NCBI GenBank assembly: GCA_002410555.1
Contig: DHSR01000077.1
Location: forward strand, 1 to 33,323
Length of the DNA: 33,323 bases
From: Bacteroidales bacterium UBA5281
GTDB taxonomy: Bacteria; Bacteroidota; Bacteroidia; Bacteroidales; Lentimicrobiaceae
Reading direction: 5' to 3'
The translations under genes were made by a program, and so were the position numbers. Every line of letters begins with the position of its first letter. Within the stretch, counting starts at the first letter, position 1. Below the pieces are notes generated by a model, which saw only the letters and a program-made list of their open reading frames with translations, ran no database searches and had not been told where the DNA came from. This document shows, piece by piece, positions 14,325 through 23,021 of the stretch.

Positions 14325-16427
14325 ATGTTAGCACGGTTAGCACATACACGCAACATCGGCATCATGGCTCACATTGACGCGGGAAAAACCACGACAACGG
14401 AGCGGATATTGTATTACACCGGGCAAAGTTATAAAATTGGTGAAGTTCACGAAGGTACAGCTACTATGGATTTCATGATCCAGGAGCAGGAACGCGGAAT
14501 TACCATCAGCTCTGCGGCCACCACTGTTAGCTGGGATGTGGACAATCAAAAATACAAGATCAACATCATTGATACCCCCGGACACGTGGACTTTACCATT
14601 GAGGTGGAGCGCTCTCTCAGGGTACTCGATGGTGCTGTGGCTTTGTTCTGTGCGGTAGGAGGGGTGGAACCTCAGAGTGAAACCGTATGGCGGCAAGCCG
14701 ACAAGTACAATATTCCACGAATTTGTTTCGTGAATAAAATGGACCGGGCCGGTGCCGACTTCTTTAGTGTGCTTTCGCAGATTAAAGAAAAATTGGGTGC
14801 CAATCCTGTACCATTACAACTTCCCATTGGTGAAGAAGACAACTTTATCGGTGTGGTGGATCTTATTACCAACGAGGCCATCATCTGGGACGAAGAATCT
14901 AATGGTATGACTTTTACCAAAGGAACTGTGCCGGCTGATATGTTGGAAATGGTAAACGAATACAGATTTAAACTCATTGAAGGCGTTGTTGAAGAAAGTG
15001 AAGAGCTGTTTGAAAAGTATCTTGAGAATCACAATAGCATCACTCCGGATGAAATGTATGGCATCCTTCGCAAGGCAACCCTTGAGCAACGCATTACTCC
15101 TGTTCTTTGTGGAGCTTCATTTAAAAATAAAGGCATTCAGCCTCTGCTTGATGCCATAGTACGTTACCTGCCTACTCCGGCTGAAATGGAGAGTATTAAG
15201 GGTATAAATCCCTACACAGAAAAAGAGGAATTCCGTCATCCGACAGATACCGATTACTTTTCTGCCCTGGCATTTAAAATTGCTACTGATCCTTTCGTTG
15301 GCCGCCTGGCTTTTATTAAGGTAATTTCCGGAAAACTGCTTTCAGGAAGCTATGTGCTCAATACGGCCACGGGTAAAAAAGAGCGCATCTCACGTATTTT
15401 GCAGATGCACGCCAACAAACAAACACCCCTCCAGCAGGTAGAGGCTGGCGATATCGCTGCCATCATTGGTTTTAAAGACATCAAAACGGGCGATACCATT
15501 TGCGATGAAAAGCATCCCATAGTGCTTGACTCGATTGAATTTCCCGAACCAGTGATCAGCATTGCAGTGGAACCCAAAACCCAGGATGACGTGGACAAAC
15601 TTGACCAGTCACTGCTTAAACTGGTTGAAGAGGATCCATCATTTGCCGTAAGGGTAGATGAAGAGACCGGACAAACCGTTATCAGTGGTATGGGTGAGCT
15701 CCATCTGGAAGTTATTGCCGACCGCCTGAAACGTGAATTTAAAGTTGAAATCAATAAAGGAAATCCCCAGGTAGCTTATAAAGAAGCATTTATCAGCACC
15801 ATGGAGCATCGCGAAGTTTATAAAAAACAAACCGGTGGCCGGGGTCGATTTGCCGACATACTTTTTGAAATGCGTCCTGCAGATGCTGGGATTCGTGGAT
15901 TACAGTTTATCAATGATGTAAAGGGTGGAAATATTCCAAAGGAATATATTCCGGCAATTGAAAAAGGTTTCCGTACTGCCATGCAGAATGGTGTTCTGGC
16001 CGGTTTTGCCCTCGAAAGTCTGAAGGTTAGGATACTTGATGGTTCTGCGCATCCGGTTGATTCTGATGCCCTTGCCTTTGAGATCTGTGCCAAGGTAGGT
16101 TTTAGAAATGCTGCAAAACTGGGCAAAAACGTACTGCTTGAGCCCATTATGCGTCTTGAAGTGAATGTTCCCGACGAATATGTTGGAGAAATTACCAGCG
16201 ATTTAAACAAACGCAGGGCAAGTGTGGAAGGCATTGATGTTAAAAACCGCTATCAGATAGTGAAAGCAAAAGTACCCATGGCCGAAATGTTCGGTTATGT
16301 AACGGTATTGCGTACCATCACCTCAGGCCGGGGCAATTCGAGCATGGAGTTTTCGCATTATGCGCCATTGCCTGCTACCCTTACCGATGAAGTGATTTAT
16401 AAATTAAAGGGTTACCTTGTAAAATAA
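14325..16427 (+). CDS. fusA: Elongation factor G
   Basis: A 700-residue translocase GTPase that drives tRNA-mRNA movement and, with RRF, ribosome recycling. GTPase motifs: AHIDAGKT (15-22), RGIT (57-60), DTPGH (83-87) with catalytic His87, and NKMD (137-140), followed by domains II-V with ISGMGELHLEVI in domain III and a GRGRFADI stretch in domain IV. Some Bacteroides carry a second EF-G paralogue; this copy, in the str position with intact GTPase motifs, should be the canonical one. tuf does not follow it, and rpsJ begins 27 nt downstream. Confidence 0.98.
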   Translation: MLARLAHTRNIGIMAHIDAGKTTTTERILYYTGQSYKIGEVHEGTATMDFMIQEQERGITISSAATTVSWDVDNQKYKINIIDTPGHVDFTIEVERSLRVLDGAVALFCAVGGVEPQSETVWRQADKYNIPRICFVNKMDRAGADFFSVLSQIKEKLGANPVPLQLPIGEEDNFIGVVDLITNEAIIWDEESNGMTFTKGTVPADMLEMVNEYRFKLIEGVVEESEELFEKYLENHNSITPDEMYGILRKATLEQRITPVLCGASFKNKGIQPLLDAIVRYLPTPAEMESIKGINPYTEKEEFRHPTDTDYFSALAFKIATDPFVGRLAFIKVISGKLLSGSYVLNTATGKKERISRILQMHANKQTPLQQVEAGDIAAIIGFKDIKTGDTICDEKHPIVLDSIEFPEPVISIAVEPKTQDDVDKLDQSLLKLVEEDPSFAVRVDEETGQTVISGMGELHLEVIADRLKREFKVEINKGNPQVAYKEAFISTMEHREVYKKQTGGRGRFADILFEMRPADAGIRGLQFINDVKGGNIPKEYIPAIEKGFRTAMQNGVLAGFALESLKVRILDGSAHPVDSDALAFEICAKVGFRNAAKLGKNVLLEPIMRLEVNVPDEYVGEITSDLNKRRASVEGIDVKNRYQIVKAKVPMAEMFGYVTVLRTITSGRGNSSMEFSHYAPLPATLTDEVIYKLKGYLVK

Positions 16428-16454
16428 TCAATAATAAAAAAAATCCGAACTAAC

Positions 16455-16760
16455 GTGAGCCAAAGGATCAGAATAAAACTGAAATCATACGATCACAACC
16501 TGGTTGATAAATCAGCCGAAAAGATCGTTAAGACCGTAAAATCAACCGGTGCTGTAGTTAACGGACCCATTCCTTTACCTACCAACAAAAAGATATTCAC
16601 CGTGTTGAGGTCAACCTTTGTCAACAAGAAGTCGAGGGAACAGTTTGAACTCAGTTCATACAAGCGATTGCTCGACATCTACAGTACCACCAGCCAGACC
16701 ATTGATGCGCTGATGAAACTGGAATTGCCCAGCGGGGTGGAAGTGGAAATCAAGGTTTGA
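16455..16760 (+). CDS. rpsJ: 30S ribosomal protein S10
   Basis: A 101-residue 30S head protein, also the NusE factor in transcription antitermination. The IRIKLKSYDHNLVD start, the GPIPLPT loop and the LPSGVEVEIKV end are textbook. The start codon is GTG at 16455; no in-frame ATG would keep the conserved N-terminus. A 70-nt gap to rplC follows. In E. coli the S10 operon leader is regulated by L4, but rpsJ here continues directly from fusA with only 27 nt, so that type of leader is absent. Confidence 0.98.
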   Translation: MSQRIRIKLKSYDHNLVDKSAEKIVKTVKSTGAVVNGPIPLPTNKKIFTVLRSTFVNKKSREQFELSSYKRLLDIYSTTSQTIDALMKLELPSGVEVEIKV

Positions 16761-16830
16761 TCGTTCTACAAAAACCAGGTACTTAAAGGTACACATTAAA
16801 AAGAAACGTCAATTTTAACAGGATACTGCA

Positions 16831-17460
16831 ATGTCAGGAATTATAGGAAAAAAGATCGGGATGACCAGCATATTCGATGCCAGCGGCAAGAATCAGCCCT
16901 GCACGGTTATAGAGGCCGGTCCCTGTCACGTTACTCAGGTGAAAACCAGGGAAACGGATGGTTATGAGGCCATACAACTGGCTTACGATGACAAAAAGGA
17001 GAAACATTCTACCAAAGCTGAAATGGGGCATTTTGCCAAAGCCGGCATTACTCCTAAACGCAAGGTAGTTGAGTTTACCCGTTTTGAAGCAGAAAACCGC
17101 AAAAAATTTGGTGATGTGGTTGAGGTTGACATTTTCATCGAAGGTGAATATGTGGATGTTGTTGGGATATCTAAGGGAAAAGGATTTCAAGGCGTAGTGC
17201 GCCGGCATGGTTTTTCCGGAGTAGGTGGAACAACTCACGGTCAGCATAACCGTCTTCGTGCACCCGGATCAATAGGTGCCTCCTCGTGGCCATCACGCGT
17301 TTTCAAAGGAATGCGCATGGCTGGTCAAATGGGCAACAAGCGGGTGAAGATGATTAACCTGCAGATTTTAAAAATTGTGAAGGAAAAAAATCTCATTCTG
17401 GTGAAAGGTGCTGTTCCCGGAGCCAATGGATCATACGTAATAATTGAAAGATGGAGCTAA
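16831..17460 (+). CDS. rplC: 50S ribosomal protein L3
   Basis: A 209-residue early-assembly protein whose long loop reaches the peptidyl-transferase centre. The start GIIGKKIGMTSIF, the GVVRRHGFSG segment and the loop with MAGQMGNKRV (methylated Gln site in E. coli) are present. The ATG at 16831 is clear. Its stop overlaps the rplD start by 10 nt, so the two are translationally coupled, consistent with equimolar assembly. Confidence 0.99.
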   Translation: MSGIIGKKIGMTSIFDASGKNQPCTVIEAGPCHVTQVKTRETDGYEAIQLAYDDKKEKHSTKAEMGHFAKAGITPKRKVVEFTRFEAENRKKFGDVVEVDIFIEGEYVDVVGISKGKGFQGVVRRHGFSGVGGTTHGQHNRLRAPGSIGASSWPSRVFKGMRMAGQMGNKRVKMINLQILKIVKEKNLILVKGAVPGANGSYVIIERWS

Positions 17461-18080
17461 CAGTATATAACCTCAAAGGTGAGAAAACCGCAAAAACGGT
17501 TCAGTTAAGCGACTCAATTTTTAATATTGAGCCCAATGATCACGCCATATATCTCGACACCAAGCAGTATCTGGCCAATCAGCGCCAGGGTACCCACAGC
17601 TCGAAAGAGAAGTCAATGTTGTCAGGTAGTACGCGAAAGCTGAAAAAGCAAAAAGGAACAGGCAGTGCCCGTGCGGGAAGCATAAAATCGCCGATCATGC
17701 GGGGAGGAGCTAGAGTATTTGGTCCTCAGCCACGCGATTACAGCTTCAAACTGAACAAGAAACTAAAACAACTGGCCCGTCTTTCAGCCCTCACACATAA
17801 AGCTAAAGACAACAGCATTATGGTTCTTGAGGATCTGAACTTTGATAAGCCAAAAACCAGGCATTTCGTAGAATTGCTCGAAAACCTTAAATTAAGCGAT
17901 AAAAAGATACTTTTAGTGTTGGGTGAACCCAATAAAGATGTATATTTGTCGTCCCGTAATTTAAGGCATGCAAGGGTTATAAGAGCTTGTGATTTAAATA
18001 CATACGAAATTCTTCGTGCTCATAACCTGATATTTCTTGAGAGCTCGGTTGCCGAAATCGAAAAGACATTTGAGAATTAA
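17451..18080 (+). CDS. rplD: 50S ribosomal protein L4
   Basis: A 209-residue protein lining the exit tunnel. The basic loop KKQKGTGSARAGSIKSP followed by RGGARVFGP is the tunnel-constriction extension where macrolide-resistance changes arise. It reads GSARAGS where many species have GRARAGS. The start overlaps rplC. A 46-nt gap with a perfect small palindrome (18087-18100) precedes rplW. Whether L4 autoregulates in this phylum is not shown by the sequence. Confidence 0.99.
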   Translation: MELTVYNLKGEKTAKTVQLSDSIFNIEPNDHAIYLDTKQYLANQRQGTHSSKEKSMLSGSTRKLKKQKGTGSARAGSIKSPIMRGGARVFGPQPRDYSFKLNKKLKQLARLSALTHKAKDNSIMVLEDLNFDKPKTRHFVELLENLKLSDKKILLVLGEPNKDVYLSSRNLRHARVIRACDLNTYEILRAHNLIFLESSVAEIEKTFEN

Positions 18081-18086
18081 AATTCA

Positions 18087-18100
18087 CTCAGCTTGCTGAG
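18087..18100 (+). other. Perfect palindrome in the rplD-rplW gap
   Basis: CTCAGC (18087-18092) and GCTGAG (18095-18100) flank two T. The hairpin lies 6 nt past the rplD stop and has no T tract after it. It may serve as an mRNA-stability or processing element. It could be chance, although the gap is only 46 nt. Confidence 0.4.
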
Positions 18101-18126
18101 ATTAAGAACCATTAACCACAAAAACC

Positions 18127-18417
18127 ATGGGTATCATAATAAAACCGGTAGTTACGGAAAAAATGACCCTCTTAGGAGATAAACTTCATCGTTACGGTTT
18201 TATCGTGCAGAAAAGTGCAAACAAACTGCAGATAAAAAAAGCGGTGGAAGAGATCTACGGGGTAGAAGTTACCGAGGTGAACACCATGAATTATGCCGGA
18301 AAGTCCAAGTCACGCTTTACCAAAGCCGGCTTATTGACGGGCAGGTCTAATTCGTACAAAAAAGCTATCATTACAGTAGCTGAAGGTGAAACAATTGATT
18401 TTTATAGCAATATTTAA
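18127..18417 (+). CDS. rplW: 50S ribosomal protein L23
   Basis: A 96-residue protein at the tunnel exit and the docking point for trigger factor and SRP. The IIKPVVTEKM start and ANKLQIKKAVEEIYGVEV core are diagnostic. The C-terminal portion is typical length, without the zinc or long extensions seen in some phyla. rplB follows after 5 nt. Confidence 0.98.
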   Translation: MGIIIKPVVTEKMTLLGDKLHRYGFIVQKSANKLQIKKAVEEIYGVEVTEVNTMNYAGKSKSRFTKAGLLTGRSNSYKKAIITVAEGETIDFYSNI

Positions 18418-18422
18418 AGATA

Positions 18423-19247
18423 ATGGCTTTAAAGAAATACAAACCGACCACGTCGAGTCAGCGCTTTAAGATTATCAGCGCACTGGATGACATAACTGCA
18501 GAGAGCCCTGAAAAGAGCTTATTGCAGCCACGCAAACGCTCAGGCGGCCGTAATAATTCCGGAAAGATGACCCTTAGGTCTATCGGAGGCGGTCACAAGA
18601 AAAAATATCGCATGATAGATTTCAAACGTGACAAGGAAAATATTCCGGCAATGGTGAAAACCATAGAATATGATCCTAACCGTACCGCACGCATTGCGTT
18701 ATTGTACTATGCAGATGGTGAGAAGCGATATATTGTTGCGCCCAACGGACTTAAGGTAGGTCAGGAAGTGGTATCAGGCAAAGGAGCACAACCGGAAATC
18801 GGGAATACAATGTATTTGAGTGAGATACCCTTCGGAACAGTAATTCATAACATTGAACTGCGTCCGGGCCAGGGAGCCAAGATGGCACGCAGTGCAGGTT
18901 CATCTGCCCAGCTCATGTCACGTGATGGTAAGTTTGCAATCATTAAACTGCCCTCAGGCGAAACACGCATGATACTTCAGGCCTGTAAAGCTACCATTGG
19001 TATGGTTTCTAACGGAGAACACAACCTTGAAGTTTCAGGTAAAGCCGGTCGTAGTCGCTGGTTGGGCCGCCGTCCGCGCACCCGTGCCGTAGTAATGAAT
19101 CCGGTAGATCACCCCATGGGTGGTGGTGAAGGTCGTGCTTCTGGTGGACAACCACGCTCACGCAAAGGATTGCCCGCAAAAGGCTATAAAACACGTTATC
19201 CGAAAAAAGCTTCCAACAAGTATATTGTTGAAAGAAGGAAAAAGTAA
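18423..19247 (+). CDS. rplB: 50S ribosomal protein L2
   Basis: A 274-residue protein needed for subunit association and the peptidyl-transferase centre. The middle RSIGGGHKKKYR, the GAKMARSAGSSAQLM segment and the C-terminal NPVDHPMGGGEGRASGG are present. The conserved VDH of the active region is intact. The residue after Pro is Met rather than the His of E. coli, which I recall as usual in this phylum. The ATG is 5 nt after rplW. Confidence 0.99.
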   Translation: MALKKYKPTTSSQRFKIISALDDITAESPEKSLLQPRKRSGGRNNSGKMTLRSIGGGHKKKYRMIDFKRDKENIPAMVKTIEYDPNRTARIALLYYADGEKRYIVAPNGLKVGQEVVSGKGAQPEIGNTMYLSEIPFGTVIHNIELRPGQGAKMARSAGSSAQLMSRDGKFAIIKLPSGETRMILQACKATIGMVSNGEHNLEVSGKAGRSRWLGRRPRTRAVVMNPVDHPMGGGEGRASGGQPRSRKGLPAKGYKTRYPKKASNKYIVERRKK

Positions 19248-19270
19248 TTGAACTGTAAACAGCAATAAAT

Positions 19271-19549
19271 ATGAGCCGTTCGCTTAAAAAAGGTCCTTAT
19301 ATAGACTACAAGCTTGAAAAGAAAGTTTTGGACGCGGTAAGTTCAAACAAAAAAGTGGTAATTAAAACCTGGTCACGTGCAACCATGATTTCTCCTGATT
19401 TTGTGGGACAAACCATAGCCGTGCATAATGGGAATAAGTTTATACCGGTATATGTGACTGAAAATATGGTAGGTCATAAGCTGGGTGAATTTTCACCTAC
19501 CCGAATATTCAGGGGACATGCCGGCAGTAAGGACAAAGGAAAAAAGTAA
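19271..19549 (+). CDS. rpsS: 30S ribosomal protein S19
   Basis: A 92-residue 30S head protein that contacts S13. The RSLKKGPYID start, TWSRATMISPDFVG and the HKLGEFSPTR-then-FRGH segment are all typical. Length matches the family. It is followed after 14 nt by rplV, whose start is preceded by one of the few strong Shine-Dalgarno sequences in the cluster. Confidence 0.99.
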   Translation: MSRSLKKGPYIDYKLEKKVLDAVSSNKKVVIKTWSRATMISPDFVGQTIAVHNGNKFIPVYVTENMVGHKLGEFSPTRIFRGHAGSKDKGKK

Positions 19550-19550
19550 G

Positions 19551-19555
19551 GGAGG
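19551..19555 (+). promoter_or_regulatory. Canonical Shine-Dalgarno sequence before rplV
   Basis: GGAGG lies 8 nt upstream of the rplV ATG at 19564. Most genes here, as in Bacteroidota generally, lack such a site, so it stands out and fixes the rplV start. Confidence 0.6.
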
Positions 19556-19563
19556 AAATATAA

Positions 19564-19971
19564 ATGGGATCACGTAAAAAAATCAAAGCAGACCAACTCA
19601 AAGAAGATCGTAAAAGCGTATCTTTTGCTACACTGCGCAATTGTCCGACCTCACCCCGCAAAATGCGCCTTATGGCAGATTTGATTCGTGGGATGAAAGT
19701 GGAACAGGCACTTCACGTGCTTAAACACTCACCCCAGGATGCCAGTATCAGGCTACATAAGTTGTTGCTTTCAACCCTGGCCAACTGGCAGGCAAAAAAC
19801 GAAGGCGTTCGTATGGAAAGTGCCAATCTTTACATCAGCGAGATTGGAGTTGATGGCGCCCGTTCACTCAAGCGAATTCGTACTGCTCCTCAGGGCCGTG
19901 CACATCGTATCCGCAAGCGTTCCAACCACGTAACCCTGCGAATTGACCACAGAGAAATTGCTGAACAATAA
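19564..19971 (+). CDS. rplV: 50S ribosomal protein L22
   Basis: A 135-residue protein whose beta hairpin lines the exit tunnel. The N-terminal 20 residues are a basic extension relative to E. coli (110 residues). The NCPTSPRKMRLMADLIRG segment and the C-terminal hairpin IRTAPQGRAHRIRKRSNH are intact, with no macrolide-resistance deletion visible in the loop. The start is supported by the GGAGG site. Confidence 0.98.
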   Translation: MGSRKKIKADQLKEDRKSVSFATLRNCPTSPRKMRLMADLIRGMKVEQALHVLKHSPQDASIRLHKLLLSTLANWQAKNEGVRMESANLYISEIGVDGARSLKRIRTAPQGRAHRIRKRSNHVTLRIDHREIAEQ

Positions 19972-20018
19972 TAAAAATCACTGCTAAAAGGCGTTAACAA
20001 ACATAATCACATTGTTGA

Positions 20019-20789
20019 ATGGGACAGAAGACAAATCCAATAGGTAACAGGTTAGGCATCATTAAAGGCTGGGATTCCAACTGGTATGGTGGCAGACGTT
20101 TCGAGAATAAGCTGATAGAAGATCATACTATCCGCCAGTATCTCAATGCGCGTTTATCAAAGGCTGGCGTTGCAAAAATTGTAATCGAGCGCACCCTGAA
20201 ACTTGTTACTGTAACTATTCACACTGCCCGTCCGGGTATCATTATCGGAAAAGGAGGCCAGGAAGTGGATAAGTTGAAGGAAGAATTAAAAAAGATTACC
20301 AAAAAAGAGATACAGATCAATATCGCGGAGATAAAACGTCCGGAAATGGATGCGGTCATCGTGGCCAATGCCATCGCCCGGCAGATCGAAGGACGTATTT
20401 CATATCGTCGTGCCATCAAAACAGCCATTGCCTCAACCATGCGAATAGGTGCTGAAGGCATAAAGGTTTTAATATCGGGTCGTTTGGCGGGAGCTGAAAT
20501 GGCACGCCGCGAAATGATAAAAGAAGGTCGTACCCCATTGCACACCCTTAGAGCCGACATTGATTATGCTGTTGCCGAAGCTCATACCACTTATGGTCGC
20601 ATTGGAATAAAAGTATGGATTTGTAAAGGTGAGATTTATGGTAAACCAGATCTTACTCCTGCTGCTGACAGTAATCTTGCAGGTCCGGGTCGCGATAAGC
20701 CCATGACACCCCGTGGCGGTGGACGTCCTCCTCGTGGTGGCGGCAACCGTGGCGGTGGCCGGGGTAAAAGCAGTAACCCACGAAACTAA
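20019..20789 (+). CDS. rpsC: 30S ribosomal protein S3 with Gly/Arg-rich tail
   Basis: A 256-residue protein of the mRNA entry channel. It has the GQKTNPIGNRLGI start, a KH domain with the GIIIGKGG loop (73-80), and a C-terminal domain ending near GEIYGKPD (205-211). The last 35 residues form a low-complexity tail with several Arg-Gly-Gly and Gly-Gly-Gly units (about 231-249), longer than the E. coli end (233 residues total). The tail is probably disordered and RNA-binding. The 47-nt gap before it shows no clear site. Confidence 0.98.
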   Translation: MGQKTNPIGNRLGIIKGWDSNWYGGRRFENKLIEDHTIRQYLNARLSKAGVAKIVIERTLKLVTVTIHTARPGIIIGKGGQEVDKLKEELKKITKKEIQINIAEIKRPEMDAVIVANAIARQIEGRISYRRAIKTAIASTMRIGAEGIKVLISGRLAGAEMARREMIKEGRTPLHTLRADIDYAVAEAHTTYGRIGIKVWICKGEIYGKPDLTPAADSNLAGPGRDKPMTPRGGGRPPRGGGNRGGGRGKSSNPRN

Positions 20790-20817
20790 TTAGTAACACG
20801 CTCAATATTAGATAATA

Positions 20818-21246
20818 ATGTTACAGCCAAAGAAAACAAAATACAGGAAAATGCAGAAAGGCAAAATGAAAGGCAACACCAAGCGTGGAGCAGAGCTTTC
20901 ATTTGGTTCATTCGGTATAAAAACCCTGGAAGAAGCCTGGATAACGGGAAGGCAAATCGAAGCAGCCCGTCAGGCCATAAGCCGCTTCATGAAACGCGAA
21001 GGCCAGATATGGATTCGTATTTTTCCTGACAAGCCGGTTACCAAGAAACCTGCAGAGGTACGTATGGGTAAAGGTAAAGGTGCTCCCGAATATTTCGTGG
21101 CACGTGTAAGCCCCGGACGCCTTATTTTTGAAGCTGAAGGAGTTACCGAAGAGGTAGCCAAAGAAGCCCTTCGTCTTGGCGCACAAAAACTTCCTGTAGC
21201 CACCAGGTTCGTGGTAAGAAGAGATTACGTTGAAGAAACAATATAA
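20818..21246 (+). CDS. rplP: 50S ribosomal protein L16
   Basis: A 142-residue late-assembly protein near the A-site tRNA and peptidyl-transferase centre. The LQPKKTKYRK start, SFGSFGIKTLE and the MGKGKGAPEYFVARVSPGR segments are diagnostic; the last holds the Arg that is hydroxylated in E. coli. Length matches the family. It is followed after 6 nt by rpmC. Confidence 0.99.
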   Translation: MLQPKKTKYRKMQKGKMKGNTKRGAELSFGSFGIKTLEEAWITGRQIEAARQAISRFMKREGQIWIRIFPDKPVTKKPAEVRMGKGKGAPEYFVARVSPGRLIFEAEGVTEEVAKEALRLGAQKLPVATRFVVRRDYVEETI

Positions 21247-21252
21247 CGAACG

Positions 21253-21486
21253 ATGAAACAAGAAGTTATACAAGAGCTTTCGACAGCCGAACTTATTGAG
21301 CGGCTTGATGAAGAACGTAAACAGCTTACCAGGCTTCGCCTCAACCATGCTGTTTCACCTCTGGAGAATCCAAATAAAATAAAAAATTACCGCAGGACGA
21401 TAGCCCGAATGCTCACGGAATTGCATAAACGCAAAGCCGGTGAAGCTGCAAAGGATCAGTCAACCGCTGCCGTTAACAAACAATAA
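21253..21486 (+). CDS. rpmC: 50S ribosomal protein L29
   Basis: A 77-residue two-helix protein next to L23 at the tunnel exit. The ELIERLDEERKQL helix, ENPNKIKNYRRTIARMLTEL segment and short loop between them are typical. The last roughly 14 residues after KRKAGEA are a polar tail beyond the 63-residue E. coli form. It lies between rplP and rpsQ, as in the standard S10 operon. Confidence 0.97.
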   Translation: MKQEVIQELSTAELIERLDEERKQLTRLRLNHAVSPLENPNKIKNYRRTIARMLTELHKRKAGEAAKDQSTAAVNKQ

Positions 21487-21497
21487 CAGGAAAAGGT

Positions 21498-21755
21498 ATG
21501 GAAACCAGAAATCTGAGAAAAGAACGCACTGGGGTTGTGGTAAGCAACAAAATGGATAAGTCTATTGTGGTTCAGGTTGAACGTCGCGAGAAACACCCCA
21601 AATACGGTAAGTTTGTGAAGAAACAATCCAAATTTACGGCTCATGATGAAAAGAATGACTGTAATATCGGTGATACCGTTGTCATTGCTGAAACCCGTCC
21701 ATTGAGCAGAACCAAATGCTGGAGATTAGTTGAAATTATTGAAAAGGCCAAGTAA
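21498..21755 (+). CDS. rpsQ: 30S ribosomal protein S17
   Basis: An 85-residue OB-fold primary assembly protein. The RTGVVVSNKMDKSIVVQVE start, HPKYGKFVKK and ETRPLSRTKCWRLVE segments are family hallmarks. The GAAAAGG stretch just before the ATG is a weak ribosome-binding site. rplN begins 2 nt after its stop. Confidence 0.98.
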   Translation: METRNLRKERTGVVVSNKMDKSIVVQVERREKHPKYGKFVKKQSKFTAHDEKNDCNIGDTVVIAETRPLSRTKCWRLVEIIEKAK

Positions 21756-21757
21756 TT

Positions 21758-22126
21758 ATGATACAACAGGAATCACGTCTTTTAGTAGCCGACAACAGTG
21801 GCGCAAAAGAAGTACTTTGCATCCGGGTATTGGGTGGTACACGTAAACGTTATGCCTCCATTGGCGACAAAATTGTGGTAACCGTTAAACATGCGTTACC
21901 CTCAGGTAATATAAAAAAGGGAACAGTTGCCAAAGCGGTAGTGGTGAGAACCAAAAAAGAAATTCGTCGCAACGATGGATCCTACATCCGCTTCGATGAC
22001 AACGCCGTGGTATTGCTCAATGCTGCCGGTGAAATGTCAGGAACCCGTATCTTTGGCCCTGTGGCCAGAGAATTGCGTGAAAAGCAATACATGAAGATTG
22101 TTTCACTGGCACCCGAGGTGCTTTAA
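21758..22126 (+). CDS. rplN: 50S ribosomal protein L14
   Basis: A 122-residue protein of the subunit interface that also binds RsfS. The IQQESRL, ADNSGAKEVLCIRVLGG and GPVARELRE segments are diagnostic, and the length is exactly that of the family. It opens the spc-type section and follows rpsQ by 2 nt, so the two are tightly linked in translation. Confidence 0.99.
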   Translation: MIQQESRLLVADNSGAKEVLCIRVLGGTRKRYASIGDKIVVTVKHALPSGNIKKGTVAKAVVVRTKKEIRRNDGSYIRFDDNAVVLLNAAGEMSGTRIFGPVARELREKQYMKIVSLAPEVL

Positions 22127-22139
22127 CCGACAAGAAACT

Positions 22140-22463
22140 ATGAGCACAAAGCTGAAAATAAAAAAAGGCGATATCGTTAAGGTGATTACCGGTGAGTCGA
22201 AAGGAAAACAGGGGAAGGTACTGGAAGTAATGGTGGATAAACAACAAGCCATTGTTGAGGGAGCCAACCTGATCTCAAAACACACTAAGCCCAACGCACA
22301 AAACGCCCAGGGCGGTATCGTAAAAAAAGAAGCCGGGATTCATTTGTCCAACCTGATGATAGTTGACAATACAGGGAAACCTACCCGGGTTGGCCGCAGG
22401 ATAGATGCCAAAACCAATAAATCAGTCCGTTATTCAAAAAAGTCTGGGGAGGTAATTAAATAA
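22140..22463 (+). CDS. rplX: 50S ribosomal protein L24
   Basis: A 107-residue initiator of 50S assembly. The KLKIKKGDIVKVITG KOW motif and the GGIVKKEAGIHLSN segment identify it. The open frame extends 14 codons further upstream into rplN, but the ATG at 22140 matches the family start and avoids that overlap. Its TAA shares one base with the rplE ATG (TAATG), a coupled stop-start. Confidence 0.98.
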   Translation: MSTKLKIKKGDIVKVITGESKGKQGKVLEVMVDKQQAIVEGANLISKHTKPNAQNAQGGIVKKEAGIHLSNLMIVDNTGKPTRVGRRIDAKTNKSVRYSKKSGEVIK

Positions 22464-23020
22464 TGAACTATTCACCACGCTTAAAAGATAAGTACCAACA
22501 GGAAATTATTCCGGCCCTCACCGAGCAGTTTAACTACAAAACTGTTATGCAGGTACCCCGTTTGCTCAAAATTAGTGTTAACCAGGGACTTGGTACGGCA
22601 ATTGCCGACAAAAAACTGATTGATGCCGGTATTAACGAAATGAGCGCCATTACCGGTCAGCGGGCTGTGGCTACAAAAAGCCGTAAAGATATTTCCAACT
22701 TTAAATTGCGCCGGGGCATGCCCATTGGCGTAAGAGTAACCCTCAGAGGGGAAAGAATGTATGAGTTTCTGGATCGTTTGGTATCGGTAGCCATTCCTCG
22801 TATACGCGACTTCCGCGGTATCAATGAGAAAGGTTTCGATGGCCGGGGAAATTATACCCTGGGTGTAACAGAGCAGATCATCTTTCCGGAGGTGCTCATT
22901 GACAAAGTGTCTAAAATTAATGGTATGGATATTACTTTTGTAACATCAGCCAATACCGATAAAGAGTGTCTGGCACTTTTAAAAGAATTTGGTTTACCAT
23001 TCAAAAATCAAAAACAGTAA
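22463..23020 (+). CDS. rplE: 50S ribosomal protein L5
   Basis: A 185-residue protein of the central protuberance that binds 5S rRNA and the P-site tRNA. The start with RLKDKYQQEI, the QRAVATKSRKDISNFKLR segment and the DFRGINEKGFDGRGNYTLG segment are typical. It is coupled to rplX by TAATG and followed by rpsN after a single base. Confidence 0.99.
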   Translation: MNYSPRLKDKYQQEIIPALTEQFNYKTVMQVPRLLKISVNQGLGTAIADKKLIDAGINEMSAITGQRAVATKSRKDISNFKLRRGMPIGVRVTLRGERMYEFLDRLVSVAIPRIRDFRGINEKGFDGRGNYTLGVTEQIIFPEVLIDKVSKINGMDITFVTSANTDKECLALLKEFGLPFKNQKQ

Positions 23021-23021
23021 A

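Noticed and set aside
15350..15754. 134-codon minus-strand frame inside fusA
   Set aside because: Ser-rich shadow of the conserved EF-G coding frame.
16428..16454. Expected tuf gene between fusA and rpsJ
   Set aside because: Only 27 nt are present. tuf lies elsewhere in this phylum, so its absence is normal and not a deletion.
19081..19140. Met in place of His in the L2 segment NPVDHPMGG
   Set aside because: The catalytic-region Asp-His is intact, and I recall Met at this place as common in Bacteroidota, so it is not reported as unusual.
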